64,000 nt of DNA from Flavobacterium sp. TAB 87 (GCF_001529295.1 NZ_LLWK01000035.1:202752-266751), one strand, 5' to 3'; positions 37,672-46,566 are shown, counted from the first letter of the stretch. The notes: generated by a model not told the origin, from the sequence alone. Translations and numbers: made by a program.

Positions 37672-37974
37672 ATGTACCGTATGAAAAATTTAAGAGTAAA
37701 TATGGATAAGTGGTTTGATAGGCTTGAAGAAAACTGGCTGGCATTACCAATTAGGAAACAGCACAAATGTATCCTTTACTTTTTTTTAGGTTATGTACTT
37801 CTTACCGCTGGGGTAATTTTCAAAGTATGGTACGATACCAGAATGTCTGGTAACAATATGATTATCGAGCATATGGAAAACCCTGGTCTCAAAAAGAAAA
37901 AAAGCCCGGCAACCTTGCAGGACACAATATACACAATCATTAAAAATAAGACTTATGAAAGAAAATCAGAATAA
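37672..37974 (+). CDS. traL: TraL (DUF3989) small membrane protein
   Basis: The start is taken as ATG 37672, two bases after the traK stop; a TTG upstream overlaps traK and ATG 37681 is an alternative. The 100-aa product has one membrane helix (about 34-52; FFLGYVLLTAGVIFKVWY) and a Lys-rich C-terminus. It overlaps traM by 20 bp. Confidence 0.75.
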   Translation: MYRMKNLRVNMDKWFDRLEENWLALPIRKQHKCILYFFLGYVLLTAGVIFKVWYDTRMSGNNMIIEHMENPGLKKKKSPATLQDTIYTIIKNKTYERKSE

Positions 37975-39289
37975 AAAGACGGTTGTTCGGGTAACAGAAG
38001 GGAAACCGAACGAAACCGCTGATGTACTGCAAGACAATACACAGACTAAATTCGATAAAATTAAAAAGCCATTGATATTTGGCTTGATGGGTATCGTGTT
38101 TGTTGGTTGTATGTACCTCATATTTAAACCATCCGAGGACAAAAATAAAAATGAAAACATCGGACTAAATGATGTTGTACCTCAAGCAAGCGAAGCGGGT
38201 TTACAGTCGGACAAACAAAAGGCATATGAAGAGGAAATTTTAGAACAGAAAAATCAGGAAAAAAAGAATGCTCTGACTTCTTTGTCGGATTACTGGAATA
38301 CGGATGAGAAAGAAGAGCCAAATGAATCGTCACCCGATGAAGGAGAAGAAGTTAATGATAACAATGCTGGCTATCAAAGAAACAATAATCCAGCTTTGAA
38401 TAGTTATCGCAACGCACAAAATACCTTAGGAGAATTTTATCAGAAAGATAATTATGAAACCCAACAGCTCCGTAAACAGATGGAAGAGCTAAAGGAACAA
38501 TTAGCAGAAAAAGAGGTTATTGCTCCCGATCCTGTAAAAACACAGTTACAGCTGATGGAAAAATCATATGAGATGGCATCAAAATTTCTTCCTGCAAATA
38601 CTCAGACTTCTGCTCCTAATGGTACTGAAAAAGAAAGAATATCCGCTTCTACATCTGGTACACAAAAGGAATATTTTGTAGCCTTTTCTCCAGTAAGGAA
38701 AAGTCCTGTTTCGACATTGTATAGAGAGAATACTGATAGTGTATTTATAAGTTCGTTGTCAGGAAACAGAAACCGCGGATTTCATTCCACAGGTTCTTCC
38801 GAGCAAGTGTCACAACCTAAGAACAGTATTAAAGCCTCTGTATTGGAAACACAAACCATCATAGGAGAAACAGCAGTTCAATTACGCTTATTAGAAACTG
38901 CCCAAACACCCAGACATACCATACCGAAAGGAACGGTACTAACCGCTAATACTAAATTTCAAGGTGGACGTTTGCAGTTAAAAGTTACCTCGATCGAATT
39001 GGAAGGTAACATTATTACCGTAAATATTAACATCTATGATTTGGACGGACAACAAGGTTTGAATGTTCCATATTCTTCCGAAATGAACGCTCTTACCGAA
39101 ATGGCTGGTAATATGAGCCAGACATCGGGAACCAACCTGATGTTGACCAATTCAGCAGGACAGCAAATTGCGTCCGATTTGAGCCGTGGTGTCGTACAAG
39201 GGATTTCGGGATACTTTTCCAAAAAATTGAAGATAGAAAAAGTTACGCTCAAGGCAGGACATCAGTTATTGCTCGTCTCCAAAAAATAA
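37955..39289 (+). CDS. traM: TraM, VirB10-like conjugation protein
   Basis: The 444-aa protein has a cytoplasmic N-tail, a membrane helix at about 36-57 and a long coiled-coil/proline-poor linker (about 140-200; QLRKQMEELKEQLAEKE). The conserved C-terminal beta-rich domain spans about 285-444 (HTIPKGTVLTANTKFQGGRLQLKV; LTEMAGNMSQTSGTN). This is the VirB10/TraM energy-sensing scaffold of type IV secretion. Confidence 0.88.
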   Translation: MKENQNKKTVVRVTEGKPNETADVLQDNTQTKFDKIKKPLIFGLMGIVFVGCMYLIFKPSEDKNKNENIGLNDVVPQASEAGLQSDKQKAYEEEILEQKNQEKKNALTSLSDYWNTDEKEEPNESSPDEGEEVNDNNAGYQRNNNPALNSYRNAQNTLGEFYQKDNYETQQLRKQMEELKEQLAEKEVIAPDPVKTQLQLMEKSYEMASKFLPANTQTSAPNGTEKERISASTSGTQKEYFVAFSPVRKSPVSTLYRENTDSVFISSLSGNRNRGFHSTGSSEQVSQPKNSIKASVLETQTIIGETAVQLRLLETAQTPRHTIPKGTVLTANTKFQGGRLQLKVTSIELEGNIITVNINIYDLDGQQGLNVPYSSEMNALTEMAGNMSQTSGTNLMLTNSAGQQIASDLSRGVVQGISGYFSKKLKIEKVTLKAGHQLLLVSKK

Positions 39290-39312
39290 TGTTGAACATA
39301 AATTAATAAACA

Positions 39313-40200
39313 ATGAAAAATCACTTTAAAACCTTTTGGGCTTTTGCCCTTTTTATCGCCATACAATCCTTTGCACAGGATACTATAAAAAAACCTCTTG
39401 CTCTTGGTAAGATAGAACCCTATAATATGGAAGTTACCTATGACAAAACTTCGCATCTGATTTTTCCAACAGCAATACGCTATGTGGATTTGGGTAGTGA
39501 ATACCTGATTGCAGGTAAAGCAGAAGATGCAGAAAATGTACTTCGTGTAAAAGCTTCTGTCAGAGATTTTAATGCAGAAACCAATTTTTCAGTCATTACC
39601 AGTGACGGACGCTTTTATAGTTTCAATGTATGTTATAATTCCTGTCCAAGTATATTAAGCTATGATTTGCAAACGATGCAAAAAAAAGTGGCTAAGGCAA
39701 ATGGAAAAGATGTGCTTTTTGAGGAATTGGGAAATAATTCGCCATCACTCGTAGTCTTGTTATTGGAAACAATTTATAATCAAGACAAACGCATTGTCAA
39801 ACATATTGGTTCTAAATGCTTCGGCATACAGTTTATTCTCAAAGGGATTTACATTCATAACGGAAAGTACTACTTCCATACAGAAGTAAGGAATCGAACC
39901 AATGTTCCTTTTCAGATTGATTTTATCAATTTTAAAGTGGTCGATAAAAAAGTAGCTAAACGAACTGTGGTACAAGAGATACCTGTAAGACCGCTACGAA
40001 TGTACAAACCTTTGGATGCTGTTTTAGGCAAGACTACCGAACACAATGTATTCTTGTTAGATCAATTTACCATTGCCAATGATAAGGTATTGTTTGTAGA
40101 AATTTTCGAAAAGAACGGTGGCAGACATCAAATCCTTAAAGTCAAAAATTCTGATTTGATTAAGGCTTGTTTAATTAATGATATGCACCTAAAATTTTAG
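39313..40200 (+). CDS. traN: TraN (DUF4138), VirB9-like conjugation protein
   Basis: The 295-aa protein has a signal peptide (ends QSFAQD) and a conserved N-terminal VYDKTSHLIFP-like segment: MEVTYDKTSHLIFPTAIRYV near residue 37, followed by KASVRDFNAETNFSVIT. A C-terminal beta-rich domain is present. It corresponds to VirB9 in the outer-membrane core complex. It is the last intact tra gene. Confidence 0.88.
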   Translation: MKNHFKTFWAFALFIAIQSFAQDTIKKPLALGKIEPYNMEVTYDKTSHLIFPTAIRYVDLGSEYLIAGKAEDAENVLRVKASVRDFNAETNFSVITSDGRFYSFNVCYNSCPSILSYDLQTMQKKVAKANGKDVLFEELGNNSPSLVVLLLETIYNQDKRIVKHIGSKCFGIQFILKGIYIHNGKYYFHTEVRNRTNVPFQIDFINFKVVDKKVAKRTVVQEIPVRPLRMYKPLDAVLGKTTEHNVFLLDQFTIANDKVLFVEIFEKNGGRHQILKVKNSDLIKACLINDMHLKF

Positions 40201-40227
40201 GAACCTTTTAAAAATAAAGATCGAAAA

Positions 40228-40443
40228 ATGAAAAGGGCTATCTGTATAGTGATGCTAGTTTTGATGGGCATCACATTTGCACAGGCACAACGGTTGTTGC
40301 CTAAGAAGTATTTCTTACCCAAAGAAGAGTTTCGATTGTATTATACTTCTACATCTACGGTATCATAATCCTTTGATGTATGGATTTCTGATAGTTTCGG
40401 AAATGAAAAGAAACTCACTTTCCAATTCAACAGTAGTGATTAA
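40228..40443 (+). pseudogene. traO-traQ deletion fusion with an internal stop
   Basis: The reading frame starts like TraO (signal peptide MKRAICIVMLVLMGITFAQ, then AQRLLP) but after about 25 codons changes to the C-terminal end of TraQ/DUF3872 (FLPKEEFRLYYTS ... SFDVWISDSFGNEKKLTFQF). A TAA at 40366-40368 interrupts the TraQ part in frame; the frame then runs 24 codons to TAA 40443. The simplest explanation is a deletion joining 5' traO to 3' traQ, losing most of traO, all of traP and 5' traQ, plus one nonsense change. No functional product is expected. Confidence 0.7.
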
Positions 40444-40465
40444 CGCGATAATTAAATAAAAGCAG

Positions 40466-40490
40466 AACCGACTTTTTAGGTCGGTTTTTT
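40466..40490 (+). terminator. Terminator of the tra operon
   Basis: AACCGAC (40466-40472) pairs with GTCGGTT (40480-40486) around a 7-nt loop, followed by a run of Ts to 40490. It lies 23 bp after the traO-traQ remnant. Confidence 0.8.
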
Positions 40491-40549
40491 GCTTTCGGAT
40501 AAAGTGTTCTGCTGTCCAATTAAATAAATTAGATTAGCTTTTCGGTCAG

Positions 40550-40921
40550 TCAATCTTTAGTTTTTAGTTCCCCTGTTCTGTATAAGTCCAATGCTTCTTG
40601 TAAAATGCGCTCAATTGTCTTAATAGGTAAATCTTTGTTTGGACTAACTCTAAAAATTTTCATTCGGGAACGTTTTCCTTCTTCCAATTCGGGGTGGTCA
40701 AAATATTTTCCTTCAACCATAAGAATATACGGTTCGTCCGTCTTTTTATCTGTCGATAAATAGCAAAGCATTTTTTTCTTATAGCAGAAGCAAGGCATTC
40801 CCCACTTCTGCGTTTCTGTAATATTGTTATCTTGGTCAAGAATAATGCTCCGCAATGCAAGCAGGCAACTCTTGTTGGGCTCTTCTTTTTTTAGATAAAA
40901 ATTTTGAAGTTGCGTAACCAT
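40550..40921 (-). CDS. DUF1801 family protein
   Basis: The 123-aa protein fits the DUF1801/YdhG family: WGMPCFCYKKKMLCYL near residue 42, ILMVEGKYFDHPELEEGKR and the MKIFRVSPNKDLP segment, with a C-terminal helix. The function is unknown; related proteins are small soluble alpha/beta proteins often found near stress regulators. It lies just beyond the end of the tra operon, convergent with it, and starts the third cargo block with the GyrI-like gene and the WYL regulator. Confidence 0.75.
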   Translation of the reverse strand: MVTQLQNFYLKKEEPNKSCLLALRSIILDQDNNITETQKWGMPCFCYKKKMLCYLSTDKKTDEPYILMVEGKYFDHPELEEGKRSRMKIFRVSPNKDLPIKTIERILQEALDLYRTGELKTKD

Positions 40922-40926
40922 TTTTT

Positions 40927-41383
40927 CTATTTTAGGGCTATTAAAATATCAACCTCTGCATTTGCTTGATCTTTAGCTTTTTCGCCATAAACTTCAAAGT
41001 CTGCGGAAAATTTTCTTTCTAAATCCGTTTCCCAAATTTCTAACCATTTGTTTATAACTAAATTGTCCATCAAATTACCTTTGGTTGATAGTTTCATATT
41101 TTCCACCATCAAACGATTTCCCCACCATTCCATCAGGAATAGTATTCAAATTAGTCACTTTACAGCCTAATAAAGTAGTGTAGGTCTTTGTATGGTCGCT
41201 TTCGTATTCTGTATATATCGAATATATTGTATTGTCAATTTTGTTCGGAATTAACTCTAAAATATTCTTGCTGACAAAGTTATCCCATAATTTTGAGATA
41301 TCTGTTGCTGCTTGGTTGTTTTCATTTGAAGTTCTTACCGAAATACCAATTACTTTAAAGGGCTCAATTTTCACGTTGTTCAT
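40927..41383 (-). pseudogene. GyrI-like/Cass2-type ligand-binding gene with a frameshift
   Basis: Starting at ATG 41383, the frame reads MNNVKIEPFKVIGISVRTS, matching GyrI-like small-molecule-binding proteins, and stops at YETINQR near 41093. The expected C-terminal half (KGNLMDNLVINKWLEIWE ... DFEVYGEKA ... AEVDILIALK) continues in another frame to 40927. A one-base insertion, probably near the AACCAAAGG tract (41090-41100), explains the shift. The product would be a truncated 97-aa protein. Programmed frameshifting seems unlikely. An effector-binding role with the upstream WYL regulator is inferred. Confidence 0.75.
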
Positions 41384-41438
41384 TTTGATTTTTTTTTTAT
41401 GAATCACAAAGCTAAAAAGGGGTTGTGACAACCCTATG

Positions 41439-42155
41439 TCAAGGGTTCTGAGAATATTTTGCTTTGCAAATTTCAAAATATTCTTGCAGGTTCATTTTAT
41501 GAGGTTCAAACGTGTCTATTAACGTGGTCAAATTTTGAATTCGGTCTAACCGAAATGATCTAAACTCCTTTCGTAAATGGCAATTGGCGATAAGTAACCA
41601 ATTGTCTTGGGTGCTATAAATGGCAAACGGTTCAATAACACGATCTGTTGTTTGATTGGTATCTGCACCTTGGTATATTATTCTAACACGCTTGTAGTTT
41701 GTTAAAGCGAGCTGTAATCTTGATAGATAATTACTTGTTGGATCGTTGTCTTCTTTATACCTGAATGCGATTCGATTGGAGAGTAAGTTCGCTTTCTCTT
41801 TTATATTGTATCGCAATACCGACTTTATTTTATTTATAGCCTCGCTATATTCTTTTACAAACGAGGCATCTTTATTTTTAAGAAGCAACTGTTCAGCAGT
41901 AATTAATGCGTTGGCTTCGCTTTCGGTAAACATTACAGGTGGAATTCTGTAACCTTCCATTATGGTATAACCTTTACCGTCTTCAGTAAGTATTGGAACA
42001 CCCGCCTGTTCCAATGCTTTAATATCCCTATAGATTGTTCGCTTGCTAATCGAGAACTTTTCAGCTAGTTCGGTAGCAGTCCATAGTCGCTTGGTCTGTA
42101 ATTGGGTCAAAATTGCAGTTAATCTGGAAAGTCGCTTTGTATCGTTATCGCTCAT
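41439..42155 (-). CDS. WYL-domain transcriptional regulator (YafY-like)
   Basis: The 238-aa protein has an N-terminal DeoR/HTH_11 domain (residues 5-62; TATELAEKFSISKRTIYRDIKALEQAGVP), a middle linker and a C-terminal WYL domain (about 140-225) with RVIEPFAIYSTQDNWLLIANC. WYL regulators often sense nucleotides or ligands and are frequent in defence and cargo islands. It is transcribed toward the frameshifted GyrI-like gene. Confidence 0.87.
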   Translation of the reverse strand: MSDNDTKRLSRLTAILTQLQTKRLWTATELAEKFSISKRTIYRDIKALEQAGVPILTEDGKGYTIMEGYRIPPVMFTESEANALITAEQLLLKNKDASFVKEYSEAINKIKSVLRYNIKEKANLLSNRIAFRYKEDNDPTSNYLSRLQLALTNYKRVRIIYQGADTNQTTDRVIEPFAIYSTQDNWLLIANCHLRKEFRSFRLDRIQNLTTLIDTFEPHKMNLQEYFEICKAKYSQNP

Positions 42156-42399
42156 TGGGAACTATAAATAGTCTTACTACTATTCCATCCAAATTTACGA
42201 AATAAAATACATAGGAGATTTCGTTATACGCCAAATACTAACTTCCTTTTTTGGGAACGCAAGGAAATTGATCCTTCAGGTTAACACTATTGATTAAATG
42301 GGTAAATTCTTGCTCCAAAAAAAGCATGATTTACTTTTTAAGATGTGTCTTGAGAAATATTTTGTAATTTTAAACAGTTGATTTAAAAATGATTTCGTT

Positions 42400-42687
42400 A
42401 TGGTTGCATCATTGGTTATCGGGATACTATTTTTGGTTTTAGGGTTGGCGCTTCGCTACTGGATTAATCGTAGAAAGTTTTGCAGGCGTACTCCTACGGG
42501 CGCAGAAAGTTTTTCTTCTTATGAAAAATCGGTTGTTATTAAATTCATTGAACGAGTTGGCAAATGGGTCGCTTATGCCTTGATTATTTTCGGACTCTTG
42601 TCATTATGGGTTTATTCCCGTGAAAAAAAAGATAAAGAAAATCTACCACAAAAAGTAAAAACTGAAAAGAGCCTTCTATATCAATAG
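42400..42687 (+). CDS. Small two-helix membrane protein of ICE cargo
   Basis: The 95-aa protein has two hydrophobic helices (residues 2-20 and 51-70) separated by a basic loop with NRRKFCRRTPTGAESFSSYEKSVV, and an Lys-rich tail. This RRxPTGxExFSSYEK pattern recurs in small proteins on Bacteroidota conjugative elements. The function is unknown; automatic labels such as ABC permease are not supported because no transporter motifs are present. Confidence 0.55.
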   Translation: MVASLVIGILFLVLGLALRYWINRRKFCRRTPTGAESFSSYEKSVVIKFIERVGKWVAYALIIFGLLSLWVYSREKKDKENLPQKVKTEKSLLYQ

Positions 42688-42751
42688 TTGAATAGAATTT
42701 TAGACATGTATCTCAATTATTTGAATCTTGCAAAACTGTTGTAAACACCCT

Positions 42752-43165
42752 TTATTTCACTCGCCTGTCTGTTTGACTTATTGGCAAGTCGTTAATACTT
42801 GCAAAGCGTTTTTTCATAAAACCATTTTCGTCAAACTCCCAATTCTCATTGCCGTAAGAACGAAACCATTGTCCGTTACTGTCGCGCCACTCATATTCAA
42901 AACGAACAGCAATTTTATTGTCTGAAAAAGCCCATAGTTCTTTTTTAAGTTTATAGTCTAATTCTCTTTCCCATTTGGCCGTCAAAAACTCTTTTACTTC
43001 TTCTCGTCCATTGACGAAAAGGTGTCTATTTCTCCATTCGGTGTCAATTGTGTATGCAAGTGAAACTTTTTCAGGGTTTTTGGTGTTCCAAGCATCTTCT
43101 GCCATTTGTACTTTCTGTCTTGCCGTTTCGAAGTTGAACGGCGGAAGTGGTTGTTTCTTTTCCAT
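42752..43165 (-). CDS. NTF2-like protein (DUF1348/SnoaL-type)
   Basis: The 137-aa protein matches DUF1348: [20 protein letters not shown] at residue 8, then [39 protein letters not shown] and [12 protein letters not shown]. This is a cone-shaped NTF2 fold, mostly of unknown substrate. It lies 4 bp after the TetR gene on the same strand, so the TetR protein probably controls it. Confidence 0.88.
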   Translation of the reverse strand: MEKKQPLPPFNFETARQKVQMAEDAWNTKNPEKVSLAYTIDTEWRNRHLFVNGREEVKEFLTAKWERELDYKLKKELWAFSDNKIAVRFEYEWRDSNGQWFRSYGNENWEFDENGFMKKRFASINDLPISQTDRRVK

Positions 43166-43169
43166 TATT

Positions 43170-43694
43170 TCAATTTAATAACGTATTTACTATTGTTTTT
43201 GATTTATGCACTGCCCATTGCTTTTTGAAAAGTTGACTTTCAATAATTGCACTCTCAAACAGCAAATAAATATGGTCAGCTAATTGGTTGTCGTCTAGGA
43301 ATTGTCTAAAATATGCACGTAAATCATTTTTATGATTTTGGATTACGGTTAAAATTTTTGTATTTTCTGTGGGAATTTCAGAAAGTAAATTTAGAAAACT
43401 ACAACCTCTAAAATTTTCAGTTTCGTTCATAAAAATCAGAAAGTCAAATGATGCAAGAATTTTTGTTTTGTTTGTTTTATTCTTTGCTGTGAAGGCGTTG
43501 AGTTTGTCAAACCAAAAATCGTGTCGCTTGTTCAAAAACGCGACACACAATTCTTCTTTTGATTTAAAATGCTGATAGAAACTTGCTTTTGCAACTTTAG
43601 AGTCCGCAATAATTTGATTTATTCCCGTTGAATTGTAACCCTGTTGGTGAAAAAGGGTACATGCAGTTTCTAAAATTCGTTCTTTTGGTTGCAT
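43170..43694 (-). CDS. TetR-family regulator of the DUF1348 gene
   Basis: The start is placed at 43694 ([20 protein letters not shown]), as for related regulators, rather than the upstream in-frame ATG at 43826, which would add a stretch with no family resemblance. The 174-aa protein has an HTH at about 22-48 ([23 protein letters not shown]). A -7 box TACATTTG (minus strand, 43714-43721) and an 11-bp palindrome overlap the promoter, indicating autoregulation. Confidence 0.85.
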   Translation of the reverse strand: MQPKERILETACTLFHQQGYNSTGINQIIADSKVAKASFYQHFKSKEELCVAFLNKRHDFWFDKLNAFTAKNKTNKTKILASFDFLIFMNETENFRGCSFLNLLSEIPTENTKILTVIQNHKNDLRAYFRQFLDDNQLADHIYLLFESAIIESQLFKKQWAVHKSKTIVNTLLN

Positions 43695-43713
43695 TGTCAA
43701 ATTGATTACGATG

Positions 43714-43761
43714 CAAATGTAAAGGAATTTTTCATAAAAACAGACAAGTCTGTCTGTTTTT
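43714..43761 (-). promoter_or_regulatory. TetR promoter and operator (AAAAACAGACA-AGTC-TGTCTGTTTTT)
   Basis: A perfect 11-bp inverted repeat with a 4-bp centre lies at 43736-43761. On the minus strand, TACATTTG at 43721-43714 matches the -7 consensus and a TTG lies 23 bp upstream inside the palindrome. TetR dimer binding here would block the promoter. Confidence 0.65.
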
Positions 43762-43965
43762 ATTTTTACTTTTAATTTTGCAGTTGGTCCGATAAGATCG
43801 GATACAGATCTACAAGAAGTAAGCATTACAAATACGCATATTCCTCAATAGCATCTACCTTTTTCAAATTTAAAAAGTGATTTAGCAATGAAGCACCATT
43901 GCATAACTTATTTTATATCAATATATTTAAGGTGTTTTCAGCTATACCATTTTAACTGCAGCGCT

Positions 43966-44523
43966 ATGACAGACCCAGTAGAACGTACCAACAGATTTTA
44001 TATCGAAATGTCCCGAAAAGTACTCTCTGAAAAGGAATATGAGTTATTGCAAAAACTCTTGATCGAAAAAATAACCCGCCAGCAGGCGGCACTCTTATAT
44101 GGGATCAGCATGGAGCAAATCGATCAGGTTTACAAAAGAACATACAACAAAGTAAAAAGCGCAACGGAAATTCTTGGAGAAATTGACCACTACAAAAAGC
44201 GGTTGCAGGAGCTAAAAAACGACGCTAAAAATGCTGCATTTCCCATTAAGAAAATGGAAATTAAACTAACAGAGGATCCTGATCGGAGCAGAATTCTGCA
44301 GGAGAGTACTTTTGTTTTTAGCAATAAGATGCTCCATTTCTTTGCAGATTTAGAGCTACATACTATAGGGCAACTGGCCGAAATCCCCCTTAACAATTTT
44401 CATCTTTTCCGAGGATTTAAAATGCAGTTAAAAAAAGAGCTGGTCGCTTTTATCGTTTTTGAAAACATTGAGCGGCACTTTAAAGGCTTTTCTACATGGA
44501 AAAAAAAATTGATTGAGCAGTAA
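43966..44523 (+). CDS. RNA-polymerase-like HTH plus alpha-CTD-type HhH protein
   Basis: From ATG 43966 the 185-aa product has a sigma-region-4-like helix-turn-helix (about 25-75; ITRQQAALLYGISMEQIDQV), a coiled-coil, and a C-terminal helix-hairpin-helix (about 130-170; LELHTIGQLAEIPLNNFHLFRG) like the RNA polymerase alpha C-terminal domain. It may bind DNA and contact RNA polymerase. It belongs to no family I can name precisely. It lies just after the TetR operator, before the perfect palindrome at 44652. Confidence 0.6.
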   Translation: MTDPVERTNRFYIEMSRKVLSEKEYELLQKLLIEKITRQQAALLYGISMEQIDQVYKRTYNKVKSATEILGEIDHYKKRLQELKNDAKNAAFPIKKMEIKLTEDPDRSRILQESTFVFSNKMLHFFADLELHTIGQLAEIPLNNFHLFRGFKMQLKKELVAFIVFENIERHFKGFSTWKKKLIEQ

Positions 44524-44651
44524 CAACTATCCAAAATCCAAAGGCAATCATGCGGATTTCTTTTGCTTCTTTTCTTTGTCCGCTCCTTCAAAGAAAAGAA
44601 GGCCGTCCAAAATAATACTATGGATACTCCCTATCCCTGGCAAAATCTTCG
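44524..44651. other. Intergenic stretch after the HhH-protein gene
   Basis: This 130-bp region has no clear gene. An ATTTCTTTTGC-CTTCTTTTCTTTG tract and AAAGAAAAG run give it locally repeated purine/pyrimidine strings. Nothing specific is recognised. Confidence 0.3.
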
Positions 44652-44702
44652 CAGCGTTTTAGATTAAAAAGACGCTTTGTGTCTTTTTAATCTAAAACGC
44701 TG
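44652..44702. repeat. Perfect 22-bp inverted repeat with a 7-nt loop
   Basis: The left arm 44652-44673 (CAGCGTTTTAG...AAAAAGAC) and right arm 44681-44702 are exact inverted copies with loop GCTTTGT. It lies between the HhH-protein gene and the PRTRC-E-like fragment. No T-run follows, so it is more likely a single-strand initiation, oriT-type or recombination structure than a terminator. It could also be a strong bidirectional terminator. Confidence 0.6.
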
Positions 44703-44819
44703 TATCGCTGTCCCACAAAAATATACGCCCGTCCTCTGATCGGCGGCGTATTTTTGTTGGCTAATTTTTCGGATTATTCGACTCGAAGCCCCCCCACAAC
44801 ATAAAATTGGGTCTTTTTC

Positions 44820-45020
44820 TTAAAAATAAAATTCATCAAGTGTTTCAGTTGGCCCCAGTAGCATAGGTGGCGGTGCGTCTTTAATTAACTTGTCTGCGTA
44901 ATTTTCGATGGTAAGAGAAACAAGTACCAAAAGACTACCTTCTGACTCTCTTGTTAGGGTAATGTGCACCTCATCTTGCAGATTCATCTGTGCTAGTAGA
45001 TTTAAAAAATTTATGTTCAT
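44820..45020 (-). CDS. PRTRC protein E-like N-terminal fragment
   Basis: This 66-aa frame (MNINFLNLLAQMNLQDEVHI, then LLVLVSLTIENYADKL and APPPMLLGPTETLDEFYF) resembles the first third of Bacteroidota PRTRC protein E, including the PPMLL-G-TxETLDE turn. It ends in a stop directly after that turn, so it is probably a truncated gene; no other PRTRC genes were found in the window. The protein may be non-functional. Confidence 0.4.
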   Translation of the reverse strand: MNINFLNLLAQMNLQDEVHITLTRESEGSLLVLVSLTIENYADKLIKDAPPPMLLGPTETLDEFYF

Positions 45021-45456
45021 GGTTTCAAAATTTTAAAGTGGTGTTTACTGGTTCTTTTTTGGGCTAGCTGTGATCCGAAAATTTCTCGATTTTCAAGCCT
45101 ACCCTTTCAGAGTGCCACTAGTTCTCAACGGTTCTATTCTTGATGCTGAACTGGGCACCGTTTCCGTGCTGCGTACTTTTATCTTTAGCAGTGTAGCTGT
45201 TATTTTAAACGCCTTGAGTAAGTTCTTGCTTTATGCAGTTACTAACAGCTTTAATAGATACTCTCTTTTGTGCTACATCGGGATATTATGTTGGGTGTAG
45301 GAGATCATTGTTTTTGTCAAAGCTTTCAAATCGGATAAAATCGCTGTCTTTCAAAATAATAGTACAAAGAGGTACTGCGTTAAAATTACAACTCAGCAGT
45401 ATTTTTCTTAGTATTTCTTACAGGTGATCCTTACGATATTCATAAGTATTGTTTTT
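45021..45456. other. 436-bp stretch with no confident gene
   Basis: Short open frames exist on both strands but none has family resemblance. On the minus strand, pieces such as DSDFIRFESFDKNNDLL are interrupted by several stops, which could mean a degraded gene. It is reported as probable decayed coding DNA. Confidence 0.3.
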
Positions 45457-45485
45457 AAAACTCTCGCCTTAAAGGCGAGAGTTTT
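45457..45485 (-). terminator. Terminator of the DUF932 gene
   Basis: AAAACTCTCGCC and GGCGAGAGTTTT form a perfect 12-bp stem with a 5-nt loop. On the minus strand it is followed by TTTTTAAAAAC. It lies just downstream of the DUF932 stop. Confidence 0.85.
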
Positions 45486-45492
45486 AGGTTCT

Positions 45493-46566
45493 CTAATTTA
45501 GGGTTAAAATTTGGGCTCCTTCTGCCTGAAAAACGCTGCACAAATCAAATGCCTTTTGCCCTTTACTCTGCGCGGTACCTCCCAGGACAATTGACTGGAG
45601 TTTGGCCTCACTGTCTTTGTATTTTCTTACATTCTGATAGTATCCTGTAACAGCGTTGTATGCTCCAAACAACGTGCCTTTGGTCGTGTCCATTTGCTGT
45701 GTGTCGCTTATCATCGCATAAGAAAAAGCATCTTCAACGGTGTTTTTAAACACGGTGGAAAGGTCATCTTCTGCACCTTTTTTTAGTAAATCCAATGTTT
45801 CCTTATTCGGGCAAAGTGCCAATTGAATAAGCTTTCTTACCTCGTTGTCTGTTACTCTTACTTTTGCCCACTGATTGAATATACCTTCTAGCTGTGTGCT
45901 TAAAGTGTTTGCCAATCCCATTATTTTATGAGCATTTTCAATACGCTGTTTTGCACCCGAAGTATGTTTTATACGTACTACATTGGTCATATTACGGAGT
46001 GAAGCGTTCATTGTATTTTGACATACGATACGAATAGGTGTAAAAGCGGCTGTGATACTTCCGCTACCATCGTGCGAAGTAGTTAAGAAAATGTACTTTT
46101 CTGTTACATCATCGCCCTTACCTACACGGATATAGTCGGGTAATTTGGCTGTGATAAATATGCGTTCTCCGTTGCCTAATGCTCCAGCGGTTTCGTACAG
46201 AATACCCTCGCCTCCACCTACAATAGCATCAAAAAAATTAAAGGCTTCACGGTTTTGCACGATGTGGTAATCCTTCCCAACTACACCCAATACCGTGTTA
46301 TTATCGGTGCGGATGTTGGCGAAATAGTTAGGTACTTCTAATTCGTTACTGCCTATCTCAATGCCGTTAGCCGTTTCGATAATGCCTGAACTTTTAGTCA
46401 ATAATGGGGATTTTACGACTTCGTAATCTAATCCTGCGTGTTTGATAGCTTCCTCGCTCGTTGGGTATTGCTCTACGATTTGACCTAAACCGTGCCACGC
46501 TTTTTGTTGTACGCTAAAAAATGAATAACGTCCTGTTCTCTCGTTGAAATTGATGTTGTGTGCCAT
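45493..46566 (-). CDS. DUF932 family protein
   Basis: This 357-aa protein matches DUF932 (YkfF/prophage-LambdaW1-like), with the start MAHNINFNERTGRYSFFSVQQKAWHGLG, VVGKDYHIVQNREAFNFFD near residue 95 and the C-terminal NAVTGYYQNVRKY segment. The family occurs on plasmids and ICEs; the function is unknown, and a role in DNA maintenance is assumed from its constant pairing with ssb. The stop is followed by a strong terminator. The ssb gene lies upstream on the same strand. Confidence 0.88.
   Translation of the reverse strand: MAHNINFNERTGRYSFFSVQQKAWHGLGQIVEQYPTSEEAIKHAGLDYEVVKSPLLTKSSGIIETANGIEIGSNELEVPNYFANIRTDNNTVLGVVGKDYHIVQNREAFNFFDAIVGGGEGILYETAGALGNGERIFITAKLPDYIRVGKGDDVTEKYIFLTTSHDGSGSITAAFTPIRIVCQNTMNASLRNMTNVVRIKHTSGAKQRIENAHKIMGLANTLSTQLEGIFNQWAKVRVTDNEVRKLIQLALCPNKETLDLLKKGAEDDLSTVFKNTVEDAFSYAMISDTQQMDTTKGTLFGAYNAVTGYYQNVRKYKDSEAKLQSIVLGGTAQSKGQKAFDLCSVFQAEGAQILTLN

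Noticed and set aside
42400..42687. Transporter permease for the small membrane protein
   Set aside because: Only two helices and no transporter motifs are present.
45070..45300. Plus-strand 76-codon ORF
   Set aside because: It has no family resemblance, a hydrophobic composition typical of chance AT-rich frames, and overlapping frames of equal length.
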